Of a stretch of 64,000 bases of DNA, positions 55,600 through 63,534 are shown one piece after another. Where the stretch lies: positions 1 to 64,000 of the forward strand of contig JAJDCR010000140.1 of the NCBI GenBank assembly GCA_029260735.1. Reading direction: 5' to 3'. The notes below the pieces were generated by a model. The model had not been told where the DNA came from and did not search any database. It saw nothing but the letters and a program-made list of their open reading frames with translations. The position numbers and the translations under genes are program-made. Numbering within the stretch: the first letter of the stretch is position 1; each line of letters opens with the position of its first letter. Source of the DNA: Planctomycetota bacterium (GTDB lineage Bacteria; Planctomycetota; Uabimicrobiia; Uabimicrobiales; Uabimicrobiaceae).

Positions 55600-56919
55600 C
55601 TAATGAATCTCAATACCATACTGTTTTTGGTACGCCCTTAGATCTTCCCAAGTCATCGGCTGAGGTAGTTTCGCAACCAATTCTGGCCAAGTAATGGAAC
55701 CTTCTTTGATTCGAGGTACTTCGACCATCGAAATACAACCCTCGACAGGACAAACCAAGGAACAAAGATCACAGCCGACGCAGTCCTCTTCTCGGACTCT
55801 CGGTTGTAACTTAGTGCTTTCCTTTATTTCGACTCGGTCAATGCACTGGTGAGCTCCGTCTTCGCAAGCGATATAACATAGGTTGCAGTTGATACAAGTG
55901 TCTTCATCAATTTTTGCGACTGTCTTTTTCAGGAGATCAAAATCACCAAATTGAGCGATTCGGGGAACAGATTTTCCGATAAATTCATCGCAGGTTTTAA
56001 ATCCTTTTTCCTGCATCCAAGTAGCCATTCCTTCTTTCATATCTTCGACAATACGAAAGCCGTAGTGCATGACCGCAGTACAGACTTGCACACTAGAAGC
56101 CCCCAGAAGCATAAACTCAACGGCATCGCGCCAATTGCTCACTCCTCCCATTCCGGAAATAGGGAGATTAACTTGAGGATCAGCAGCCACTTGCGAAGTC
56201 ATATGTAAAGCGATCGGCTTAACTGCGGGCCCGGCGTAGCCTCCATGACTTCCTTTACCTGCGACATCAGGCCTTATAGCAAGAGAGTCGAGATCCACTC
56301 CAATAATACTATTGATTGTGTTAATGAGAGAAATCCCATGGGCATTGGCTCTTTTAGCGGCGCGAGCAGGAGGAAGAATGTCGGTTACATTGGGAGTCAA
56401 TTTAACCAAAACGGGAATCGTGGAAACGTTCGTTACCCACTCAGTAATCATTTCACAGTACTCCGGAACTTGGCCTACTGCTGAGCCCATTCCCCGCTCA
56501 CTCATCCCATGAGGGCAGCCATAGTTGAGTTCAATGCCATCGCAACCAGTATCAATCGTTCTCTTAACCGCATCTTCCCAGATTTCTTTCTGGCTTTCCA
56601 TCATGAGAGAAACAATGACAGCGTGGTTAGGAAAACGCTTTTTTGTCTCGGCTATTTCTTTCAAGTTGAGATCAAAATCACGATCACTAATTAACTCAAC
56701 ATTGTTGAGTCCGACAATCTTAGTGCCGGCATAATCCATTCCTCCGTAGCGATTACAGACGTTCATGACAGGAGCGCCAATGGTTTTCCAAACAGCTCCT
56801 CCCCAACCATCTTCGAACGCCTTACACACCTGATAAGCGGAGTTACTCGGAGGAGCTGAAGCCAACCAAAAAGGATTAGGCGATTTGATTCCTCCGCAGT
56901 TTATACTTAAGTCTACCAT
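55600..56919 (-). CDS. preA: NAD-dependent dihydropyrimidine dehydrogenase subunit PreA
   Basis: This 439-residue protein has an FMN-binding TIM barrel of dihydroorotate-dehydrogenase type (about 1-330), with LNYGCPHGM containing the catalytic Cys and SGMGGVSNW. A ferredoxin-like tail binds two [4Fe-4S] clusters (CINCNLCYIAC and CVGCDLCSLVC). It reduces uracil or thymine to the dihydro form, taking electrons from the PreT subunit encoded immediately upstream. It lies second to last in the operon, before the permease. Confidence 0.95.
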   Translation of the reverse strand: MVDLSINCGGIKSPNPFWLASAPPSNSAYQVCKAFEDGWGGAVWKTIGAPVMNVCNRYGGMDYAGTKIVGLNNVELISDRDFDLNLKEIAETKKRFPNHAVIVSLMMESQKEIWEDAVKRTIDTGCDGIELNYGCPHGMSERGMGSAVGQVPEYCEMITEWVTNVSTIPVLVKLTPNVTDILPPARAAKRANAHGISLINTINSIIGVDLDSLAIRPDVAGKGSHGGYAGPAVKPIALHMTSQVAADPQVNLPISGMGGVSNWRDAVEFMLLGASSVQVCTAVMHYGFRIVEDMKEGMATWMQEKGFKTCDEFIGKSVPRIAQFGDFDLLKKTVAKIDEDTCINCNLCYIACEDGAHQCIDRVEIKESTKLQPRVREEDCVGCDLCSLVCPVEGCISMVEVPRIKEGSITWPELVAKLPQPMTWEDLRAYQKQYGIEIH

Positions 56920-56955
56920 GCTAATATCCTTAATAAATCTTCCAAAAATCCTGAA

Positions 56956-58317
56956 CTACTCTGCTGTTGTCGGAAAAAGAAAAGCGTGGATGCCTTGGGC
57001 GGCTTTTTTTCCATCGTAGGCGGCATTGACAACTTCTTTTCCGCCATTAATACAGTCTCCTCCGGCAAAGTATTTGGGATTATCTGTTTGGAATGTCTCT
57101 GGGTTGACCTTAATACGTGAGTTGGCTATTTCGAGCTTTTCTACACCAGAAAGAAAGTGATCGCCCAGGTCTTGTCCTACCGACTTAATGACCATATCAA
57201 CAGGAAGAGAGAACTCCGAACCAGAAACGGCTTGGGGCTTTTTTCGTTCTCCCGCAGATCCTGCAACTAACTCCATTTTTTCGCAAACGAGAGCCTGAAC
57301 GTGACCCTCGCCTTCAATTCGCACGGGATTAGTTAGCCAAAAAAATCTTACGTTGTCTTTTTGAGCTAATTCGTACTCAAACCAGTAAGCGGTCATCTCT
57401 TCTTTGCCTCGGCGATAGATAATATAAACCTCTTCTGCTCCCAGTCGGACAGACTCTGTCGCTGCATCAATGGCGGTATTACCACAGCCAATGATAGCCA
57501 CTTTACGGCCGACATCAACTTGCGAATATTTCTCTGCTTTCACTTTTGCGATGTAGTCAACCGCATTTTCTACTCCTTTGAGATCACTCCCGGGCAAAGA
57601 GATATTTTTTCCCTGAGGAAGACCTACTCCGATAAAAATAGTATCGTGAGCCTCTTCTAATTGCGCAATGGTTTTGTCTTTTCCGATGGTGACCCCAGTT
57701 TGAATTTTTACTCCTAGGCTTTTGATATATTCCACCTCAGTAAGACTGTCTGCTTGAGACATTTTGTAAGGAGCAATCCCCCAGGTATCTAACCCTCCTG
57801 GAGTGTCATTGCTTTCATATATCGTAACATCAAAACCCAACATGACTCCCTCAGCGGCACATGCTAGTCCAGCAGGACCACTTCCAATCACTCCGATCGA
57901 TTTGCCATTAGGAGATGCGGGCGTAAAAAGAGACGGTTTTTCTTGGTAAAACCAATCCATGGTATGACGTTGTAAACGTCCTATTTCAATAGGCTTTTCT
58001 TGCTTGTCATTAAAAACACAAGCTCCTTCACAAAGAACTTCCACTGGACAAGCTTTGGCACAAGTTAAAGGAACCCAGTTCGCACTTAAAATAGTTTTTG
58101 CCGAGCCCTTCATGTTGCCCGTCGCGATTTTACGAATAAATTCGGAAATATCAATGTGAGTAGGGCAAGCATCCATGCAAGGCGAGTCATAGCAGTAGAG
58201 GCATCGGTTAGCCTCGGCCACAGCAGCATCACGGTTGAAAGGCGTAACATGTTCGGTAAAGTTTTTTTTGTATTCTTTTTCCGATAATTTAGGGGCTACA
58301 TTCATTTCACTCTCCAC
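56956..58317 (-). CDS. preT: NAD(P)-dependent dihydropyrimidine dehydrogenase subunit PreT
   Basis: This 453-residue flavoprotein has N-terminal Cys motifs for [4Fe-4S] clusters (CLYCYDSPCMDACP, then CAKACPVEVLCEGACV). A FAD site GSGPAGLACAAEG and an NAD(P)H site IIGCGNTAIDAATE follow in the GltD-like fold. It oxidises NADH and feeds PreA. The two subunits together correspond to the single-chain eukaryotic dihydropyrimidine dehydrogenase. A hairpin lies between it and the upstream aminotransferase gene, so it may be transcribed at a lower level or from its own start. Confidence 0.94.
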   Translation of the reverse strand: MESEMNVAPKLSEKEYKKNFTEHVTPFNRDAAVAEANRCLYCYDSPCMDACPTHIDISEFIRKIATGNMKGSAKTILSANWVPLTCAKACPVEVLCEGACVFNDKQEKPIEIGRLQRHTMDWFYQEKPSLFTPASPNGKSIGVIGSGPAGLACAAEGVMLGFDVTIYESNDTPGGLDTWGIAPYKMSQADSLTEVEYIKSLGVKIQTGVTIGKDKTIAQLEEAHDTIFIGVGLPQGKNISLPGSDLKGVENAVDYIAKVKAEKYSQVDVGRKVAIIGCGNTAIDAATESVRLGAEEVYIIYRRGKEEMTAYWFEYELAQKDNVRFFWLTNPVRIEGEGHVQALVCEKMELVAGSAGERKKPQAVSGSEFSLPVDMVIKSVGQDLGDHFLSGVEKLEIANSRIKVNPETFQTDNPKYFAGGDCINGGKEVVNAAYDGKKAAQGIHAFLFPTTAE

Positions 58318-58352
58318 GAGATCAGATAGGTTTAAATAGATTGAGGGAAAAG

Positions 58353-58378
58353 AAGGGAGAGAATAAGCTCTCTCCCTT
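58353..58378 (-). terminator. Hairpin after the aminotransferase gene
   Basis: A 10-bp stem (AAGGGAGAGA at 58353-58362 with 58369-58378) with a 6-nt loop follows the aminotransferase stop by 15 nt. On the minus strand a TTCTTTT tract follows. Partial termination inside the operon is possible. Confidence 0.6.
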
Positions 58379-58393
58379 ATTCAAATGTAAAGT

Positions 58394-59728
58394 TTAACTA
58401 TCCATTGCTTCGTCGGCCATGGAGAGAACTTCATCTATTTGAGAAACAGCAATATCAATCTCTTCTTTGGTAATAATCAGAGGAGGGGCAATGACCAAGT
58501 GATTGACCCAGCCCAGGACATACACTCCGCGTCCCATAAGAGCACCACAGAGTTTTTCTATAAGAAGAGGTTTTCCGGCTGCTTTATCTATTTTTGTTGC
58601 GGTAGGTACGTTCTTACCTGCTTCTTTTGTTAGTTCTAAGGCAATGAATAATCCTTTTCCTCGGACATCTCCAATCGAAGGATGTTTCGCTTTCAATCCT
58701 TCCAACTGTTCCACCATATACGTTCCCATTTCTTTGGATCTCTCAATTAAATTGAGTCTTCTAATCTCTTTTATCGCTGCAATAGCAGGAGCTAGAGTGA
58801 GAGGGTGGGCTTCGTAGGTATGTCCATGAGCAAAGAAATTATCCTCAAAAAAATCAGCGATTTTGCCGTTGGTCGCAGTTAATCCTAGCGGAACATAGGC
58901 GTTGCTAATTCCTTTTGCTGTTGTCATTATGTCAGGAATTGTTTTCCAATGATCGCAAGCAAACATCGCTCCTGTTCGTCCCCATCCGCTCATCACTTCA
59001 TCAAAGATCAAAAGAACCCCGTGATGATCGCAAATTTCTCGAACTCGCGGTAGATAATTGTCTGGAGGAATCAAAATTCCGTTGGTTCCGACAATTGGTT
59101 CCATAATAACAGCGGCGACATTACCTTCATTTTCTATCATGTAGTTAAGGTAGTTTGCGTGTGCTTCTCCGCAGCTTTCTGGACTAGTTGTACCTAAAGG
59201 GCAGCGGTAAGGGTTTACTTCGGGAGCAAAAACAACTCCGTTCAGTTTTCCGGCGGGTTCATGGAACCAACGACGCATATCTCCTGTTGCGGAAATTCCT
59301 CCCGGGGTAGAACCATGATAAGAATTATAACGAGAAATGATTTTGTACTTTCCTGTGTACATTTGAGCGATCTTGAAAGCAGCTTCGTTGGCTTCCGTTC
59401 CTGAAGTGGCGTAGAAAAATTTGTTCAAGCCAGCAGGTAGTACTTCGAGGAGAAGCTCACTAATTTCCGCGCGCACATCTGTCGCAAATCCGGGGGCAAC
59501 ATAAGGTAGTTTTTGGGCTTGGTCAACAATAGCCTGAATAATAGCTTGGTTTTTGTGTCCGAGGTTGACACACATAAGCTGGGCAGAGAGATCTAAATAT
59601 TTTTTTCCCTGTGCATCGGTAAAATAGCAACCTTCTGCATCGACGACATGGAGAGGCTTCCAGCCTCCTTGCTTGCGCCAAGTGCCGTAGGTGTACTTGG
59701 CTGTTGCTTCTGAAATAGAAAGTGTCAT
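58394..59728 (-). CDS. Class III aminotransferase, probably beta-alanine:pyruvate type
   Basis: A 444-residue PLP enzyme of the class III (omega) aminotransferases. SGTEANEAAFK, SRYNSYHGST, FDEVMSGWGRTG and TTAKGISNAYVPLG (with the Schiff-base Lys) are all present. Placed between beta-ureidopropionase and PreT, it most likely converts beta-alanine, or 3-aminoisobutyrate from thymine, to malonate or methylmalonate semialdehyde. A dehydrogenase for these products is encoded nearby at 61960. The amino acceptor (pyruvate or 2-oxoglutarate) cannot be read from sequence. Confidence 0.9.
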   Translation of the reverse strand: MTLSISEATAKYTYGTWRKQGGWKPLHVVDAEGCYFTDAQGKKYLDLSAQLMCVNLGHKNQAIIQAIVDQAQKLPYVAPGFATDVRAEISELLLEVLPAGLNKFFYATSGTEANEAAFKIAQMYTGKYKIISRYNSYHGSTPGGISATGDMRRWFHEPAGKLNGVVFAPEVNPYRCPLGTTSPESCGEAHANYLNYMIENEGNVAAVIMEPIVGTNGILIPPDNYLPRVREICDHHGVLLIFDEVMSGWGRTGAMFACDHWKTIPDIMTTAKGISNAYVPLGLTATNGKIADFFEDNFFAHGHTYEAHPLTLAPAIAAIKEIRRLNLIERSKEMGTYMVEQLEGLKAKHPSIGDVRGKGLFIALELTKEAGKNVPTATKIDKAAGKPLLIEKLCGALMGRGVYVLGWVNHLVIAPPLIITKEEIDIAVSQIDEVLSMADEAMDS

Positions 59729-59784
59729 GCTTCTAGCCTTTCCATAAAAAGGTCATCCAAAAAATTTTGAATGCTCTAAATTAA

Positions 59785-59836
59785 GTAGGCGTACAGCTTT
59801 TATTTTTTATTTATTTTATTTTGCTAATACGCCTAC
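59785..59836. other. Hairpin between beta-ureidopropionase and aminotransferase genes
   Basis: GTAGGCGTA (59785-59793) pairs with TACGCCTAC (59828-59836), with a partly paired AGC/GCT inside and a long A/T-rich loop. It may adjust expression between the two genes or stabilise RNA ends. Confidence 0.5.
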
Positions 59837-59850
59837 GGACAAACGCAATA

Positions 59851-60720
59851 CTAAGGATGAACTAAGTCGCCGTAGCTATCAGGACGACGATCCCGGTAGA
59901 ACTGCCAAACATTTCTAACTTCTTGGATATCATCTAAATTTAAATCAGAGACAAGAAGTTCTGTTTTGTCCCGACTAGCTTCCGATACAATTTGTCCTCG
60001 TGGATTGGCAAAGTAACTTTGTCCATAGAACTCTCCTATATTCCAAGGAGCTTCTGTTCCCACTCGATTAATCGCTCCCAGAAAATAAGCATTGGCAACG
60101 GCATGAGCAGGCTGCTCTAGCTTCCAAAGATATTCGGAAAGACCCGCAACAGTGGCGGAAGGATTAAAAACAATTTCTGCTCCATTCAAACCTAAAGCAC
60201 GAGCACCTTCTGGAAAGTGGCGATCATAACATATATAAACGCCGACCTTCGCATAGGCTGTTTCGAAAACAGGATAACCTAAGTTGCCTGGACGGAAGTA
60301 AAACTTCTCCCAAAAACCAGGACTACAATGAGGGATATGGTGTTTTCGATATTTTCCTAAGTACTTACCATCCGCATCAATAACAGCCGCGGTGTTGTAG
60401 TAAACTCCTGTGATTTCTTCTTCGTAAATAGGAACAACAATGACCATGTTGTATTTTTTTGCGTATTCCTGCATTAACTTTACGGTAGGACCATCAGGAA
60501 TTCTCTCAACGGTATCGTACCATTTTATACTTTGTTCTGCACAAAAGTAAGGGCCATGAAAAATCTCTTGTAGGCAAAGGATTTGTACCCCTTGTTTGCC
60601 CGCATCTTCAATCAAAGGAATATGCTTATCAATCATGTCTTGCTTGATTTTAATCAAGCTATCTTCGGGAGAAAAATCGCAAGAGGCTTGAATGAGACCA
60701 CTTTTTACTATTCTACTCAT
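59851..60720 (-). CDS. Beta-ureidopropionase (N-carbamoyl-beta-alanine amidohydrolase), nitrilase family
   Basis: This protein of 289 residues has the catalytic triad of the nitrilase family: Glu in LQEIFHGP, Lys in YRKHHIPH and Cys in YICYDRHFPE. The stretches FFN-like INRVGTE and RGQIVSEAS also match N-carbamoyl-beta-alanine/putrescine amidohydrolases, and context decides for beta-ureidopropionase. It releases beta-alanine, CO2 and ammonia. I prefer the ATG at 60720 over one at 60729. The strong AAGGAGG lies directly before a perfect hairpin, and excluding the hairpin puts it about eight nt from ATG 60720. It is the first gene of the minus-strand pyrimidine operon. Confidence 0.9.
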   Translation of the reverse strand: MSRIVKSGLIQASCDFSPEDSLIKIKQDMIDKHIPLIEDAGKQGVQILCLQEIFHGPYFCAEQSIKWYDTVERIPDGPTVKLMQEYAKKYNMVIVVPIYEEEITGVYYNTAAVIDADGKYLGKYRKHHIPHCSPGFWEKFYFRPGNLGYPVFETAYAKVGVYICYDRHFPEGARALGLNGAEIVFNPSATVAGLSEYLWKLEQPAHAVANAYFLGAINRVGTEAPWNIGEFYGQSYFANPRGQIVSEASRDKTELLVSDLNLDDIQEVRNVWQFYRDRRPDSYGDLVHP

Positions 60721-60773
60721 AAGTAACATAGGCTTAAAAAAAACTCTCTTTTTTTAAGCCTACCTCCTTTCTG
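60721..60773 (-). promoter_or_regulatory. Shine-Dalgarno sequence separated from the start codon by a perfect hairpin
   Basis: Reading the minus strand: AAGGAGG (60769-60763) is followed at once by a perfect 14-bp stem (60762-60749 with 60742-60729) around a 6-nt loop, then TGTTACTT and ATG (60720-60718). With the hairpin formed the spacing is 8 nt, ideal for initiation; without it the spacing is over 40 nt. The structure may be needed for translation or used to control it. Confidence 0.6.
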
Positions 60774-60868
60774 AAATATGACCTTGAGGGCAAGTTGTGC
60801 CCCCCTCTTTTTAGAGCATAGGAGAAATCATTTCACCATTTGAAAAAATATCACCAATAATTTTCTCT

Positions 60869-60897
60869 ATCATATATAAAGCCTTTTCTCATCGCAA
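60869..60897 (-). promoter_or_regulatory. Promoter of the pyrimidine catabolic operon
   Basis: On the minus strand TTGCGA (60897-60892), a 17-nt spacer and TATGAT (60874-60869) precede a leader of about 140 nt. The leader contains a small GGGC/GCCC hairpin and the Shine-Dalgarno hairpin. Confidence 0.55.
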
Positions 60898-60928
60898 TAA
60901 AAAACTTAGTGCTTTTTCCTTGCTTTTT

Positions 60929-60958
60929 TTGCGATTTTTTTTGAAAATACACTATTCT
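60929..60958 (+). promoter_or_regulatory. Weak promoter of the secreted C39-like gene
   Basis: TTGCGA (60929-60934), an 18-nt spacer and TATTCT (60953-60958) precede a 37-nt leader with GGAGGT nine nt before the ATG. The match to consensus is moderate. Confidence 0.4.
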
Positions 60959-60995
60959 AAACTAGCCTACTCTTTATTTTGGAGGTCTATTCTTT

Positions 60996-61856
60996 ATGAA
61001 GATTTTACCGATTGTTTTACTCTCGCTCCTTTGTTCTTTTGCTTTTGCCTACGATGTTTCTCTTACGGCAAGTCAAAATCAGTTCTCTAGCGATGCCAAA
61101 ATTACTGTTAACATAGAGACAAATATTGATTTTAATGAAGATACAGTTTGGGACACCTATCTTATATTCCAAGACTCTCGTAAAACTCCTGTTTACATAA
61201 GCGTGGATGGAAATTCGCTCAACCCGACTCCTTTAGGAATGCTTCCTCCTAGCTTTACTCTTCAACCAAAAAACTGGTCTAACAATGAAACCGTTCATCT
61301 TCAACTTATCCTTTGTCACTACCAAACAAAAGAAGCTTTTGCTCAAGCAGAACTTACTTTAAACATTTCTGGTAATGGCGAAGTACATAGCCAAACAATC
61401 CCTGTTAGCCCACAACTTGATCTTGTTCAAGAAGTTGCCACTGAATCCACTGATAGATATACCGATTACAAGCAATTCGATAGCCGTTGGAAGTCTGTAA
61501 AAATGGGACAGTATGGTGGAACAAGTATCGGAAAAAGTGGTTGTGCTATGAGTGCCGCAGGTAACATCATTGGCTGGACTCCCAAAAGTCTAAACAGCCG
61601 CCTTCAATCTAACGGAGGTTACTCTGGAAATCTCTTAATCTGGACAAAAGTTCCTGGTTTAAGCTACAAAGGCAATGGACAGTTAGATAGCTCGCTTTTC
61701 TCTCGATATCACGTTATTGCGAGTCTCGGAGGACACTTTGTCCTTTTAACAGGAAGCAACGGAAAAGGATCGTACTACTCTAAAGATCCTGGAAAATCCA
61801 GTAATCCTATTTACACCCCTAGCCAAGTTCGTTCTGTCCGTCTCTACTACAAGTAG
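60996..61856 (+). CDS. Secreted C39-like papain-fold cysteine peptidase
   Basis: A 286-residue protein with a signal peptide (1-18, ending FAFA), a beta-rich Ig-like region (about 20-140) and a C-terminal peptidase_C39_2-like domain (about 155-286). YKQFDSRW, then KSGCAMSAAGNIIG with the candidate nucleophilic Cys, GGHFVLLTG with the His, and YSKDPG with the Asp form the papain-type triad order. It should act outside the cytoplasm; the substrate is unknown, and a non-peptidase role is possible. GGAGGT nine nt upstream supports the start. It lies between the pyrimidine operon and the semialdehyde dehydrogenase gene with no obvious link to either. Confidence 0.75.
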   Translation: MKILPIVLLSLLCSFAFAYDVSLTASQNQFSSDAKITVNIETNIDFNEDTVWDTYLIFQDSRKTPVYISVDGNSLNPTPLGMLPPSFTLQPKNWSNNETVHLQLILCHYQTKEAFAQAELTLNISGNGEVHSQTIPVSPQLDLVQEVATESTDRYTDYKQFDSRWKSVKMGQYGGTSIGKSGCAMSAAGNIIGWTPKSLNSRLQSNGGYSGNLLIWTKVPGLSYKGNGQLDSSLFSRYHVIASLGGHFVLLTGSNGKGSYYSKDPGKSSNPIYTPSQVRSVRLYYK

Positions 61857-61870
61857 TTTGCAGGACAAGG

Positions 61871-61890
61871 GGAGGGCAATTTTGCCCTCC
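61871..61890. terminator. Short hairpin after the C39-like gene
   Basis: GGAGGGCAA and TTGCCCTCC form a 9-bp inverted repeat, 14 nt after the stop. There is no T-run, so it is at best a weak terminator. Confidence 0.45.
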
Positions 61891-61959
61891 CAAAAGTATA
61901 AAAAATATTAAAAAATTATAATAACAACGCCATATTAAAGCGTTTAGTAAGGAGGTTTT

Positions 61960-63432
61960 ATGGATACTTCCGTAACCACAGTCAAACTCGTCCCGAATGT
62001 AGTCGGAGGAGTTTTTAAACATAGCACATCAACACGAACCTTACCCGTAATTGATCCTTCCAATGGAGAAGTTTTGGCAAATGTTCCCATGTCTTCCAAA
62101 GAAGAGCTAAACGAAATTGTAGCAGCCGCTGTTGCCGCTCAAAAAGAGTGGGGAAAAAAATCAGTCAAAGACCGCGTTCAAGTTTTATTCAAGTTAAAGT
62201 CTTTGATGGAAGAAAATATTGCTGAATTGGCCGACGTTATTCACAAAGAAAACGGTAAAACTCTGGGCGAATCTCGGGGAAGTATTACCCGAGCAGTCGA
62301 ATGTGTCGAATTTGCGACAAGCTTGCCTCAGATTATGAATAACTCTGTTCTTGAAGTTAGTCAAGGTGTGGAATGCAAAGTCACTCGAACTCCTTTAGGG
62401 GTTACAGCAGGTATTACTCCCTTTAACTTTCCCATGATGGTTCCTTTATGGATGGTTCCTATTGCTATTGGTTGTGGAAATGCTTTTATCCTGAAACCAT
62501 CTGAGCAGACTCCTCTTTCTGCTATCGAATTAGCTAAGCTATTGAAAAAAGCTGGTCTTCCTGATGGTCTATTCTCTGTTGTCAACGGAGACAAAGAAAT
62601 TGTCGATGCCATTTGTGATCACCCTGACATCAAAGCAGTGGGATTTGTGGGCTCTACCAAAGTCGCCAAGATCGTTTATCAAAAAGCAACTGCTCAAGGA
62701 AAAAGAGCTCGCTGCTTAGGAGGAGCCAAAAATCATTTGGTTGTAGTGCCTGATGCTGATCCTGAAATGACGGCTTCCAATGTTGTGGCATCTGTCACAG
62801 GCTGTAGTGGACAGCGCTGCATGGCTGCCAGTGTCCTCCTAGCAGTGGGAGAAGTAGATCATATTTTAGATAAAATCAAAGAGCAAATGTCTGTTTTGGT
62901 TCCTGGAAAAGATATGGGGCCTATAATTAACGCTAGCTCTAAAGAGCGGATTTGTGGCTACATTGATAGAGCCGAGGCGAAAGGAGCCAAGGTTACTCTG
63001 GATGGACGCCAAGCTAAGAGCGAAGGGGACGATGCCGGTTACTTTATGGGAGCTAGTGTGATTGATCATGCTAACTCAGAACATGAATCCGCCCAAGATG
63101 AAATTTTTGGCCCTGTTCTCACTGTAATTCGTTGTGATAATTTAGACGAAGCGATTGCTATTGAAAACAATAATCCCTATGGTAACGCAGCTTGTATCTA
63201 TACGAATTCTGGAGAAACCGCTCAATATTTCTCTGATCATGCTAATGTTGGTATGGTAGGAATTAACATCGGAGTTCCTGTTCCCAGAGAACCTTTCCCC
63301 TTTGGCGGGTGGAATGACAGTCGTTTTGGTGATGGTGATATAACAGGGCCAGGGGCGATTGACTTTTGGTCTGCTACAAAAAAAATTACCACTAAATGGT
63401 CAGATAAGCACCGCAAAAACTGGATGAGCTAA
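61960..63432 (+). CDS. mmsA: CoA-acylating (methyl)malonate-semialdehyde dehydrogenase
   Basis: This 490-residue member of the aldehyde dehydrogenase superfamily has the MmsA/IolA pattern. GITPFNFPMMVPLWM, GNAFILKPSEQ, FVGSTKVAKIVY, and GCSGQRCMA with the catalytic Cys near residue 287. EIFGPVLTVIR and GVPVPREPFPFGGW complete the match. It oxidises malonate semialdehyde to acetyl-CoA, or methylmalonate semialdehyde to propionyl-CoA, with NAD and CoA. Beside the reductive pyrimidine genes, it is the likely final step of uracil and thymine breakdown. AAGGAGG lies six nt upstream of the ATG. It is on the opposite strand to the rest of the set, so it has separate control. Confidence 0.9.
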   Translation: MDTSVTTVKLVPNVVGGVFKHSTSTRTLPVIDPSNGEVLANVPMSSKEELNEIVAAAVAAQKEWGKKSVKDRVQVLFKLKSLMEENIAELADVIHKENGKTLGESRGSITRAVECVEFATSLPQIMNNSVLEVSQGVECKVTRTPLGVTAGITPFNFPMMVPLWMVPIAIGCGNAFILKPSEQTPLSAIELAKLLKKAGLPDGLFSVVNGDKEIVDAICDHPDIKAVGFVGSTKVAKIVYQKATAQGKRARCLGGAKNHLVVVPDADPEMTASNVVASVTGCSGQRCMAASVLLAVGEVDHILDKIKEQMSVLVPGKDMGPIINASSKERICGYIDRAEAKGAKVTLDGRQAKSEGDDAGYFMGASVIDHANSEHESAQDEIFGPVLTVIRCDNLDEAIAIENNNPYGNAACIYTNSGETAQYFSDHANVGMVGINIGVPVPREPFPFGGWNDSRFGDGDITGPGAIDFWSATKKITTKWSDKHRKNWMS

Positions 63433-63467
63433 GCTTGCTTAATTAGCCAAAAAGCCAAAAATGGATA

Positions 63468-63513
63468 ACAACATTGTCAGAGGAGTCTAACTTTAGCTCT
63501 CTGGCAGTGTTGT
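63468..63513. promoter_or_regulatory. Hairpin in the leader of the grpE-like gene
   Basis: ACAACATTGTCAGAG (63468-63482) pairs with 63499-63513, with two G-U wobbles, just upstream of the ribosome site AGAGGAA. It is not a CIRCE element (that would be TTAGCACTC/GAGTGCTAA). It may be the end of the mmsA transcript or a leader structure. Confidence 0.45.
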
Positions 63514-63534
63514 CTCCCCTAGAGGAACAGAATT

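Noticed and set aside
63468..63513. Possible CIRCE heat-shock element before grpE
   Set aside because: The arms do not match TTAGCACTC/GAGTGCTAA; only an imperfect hairpin is present.
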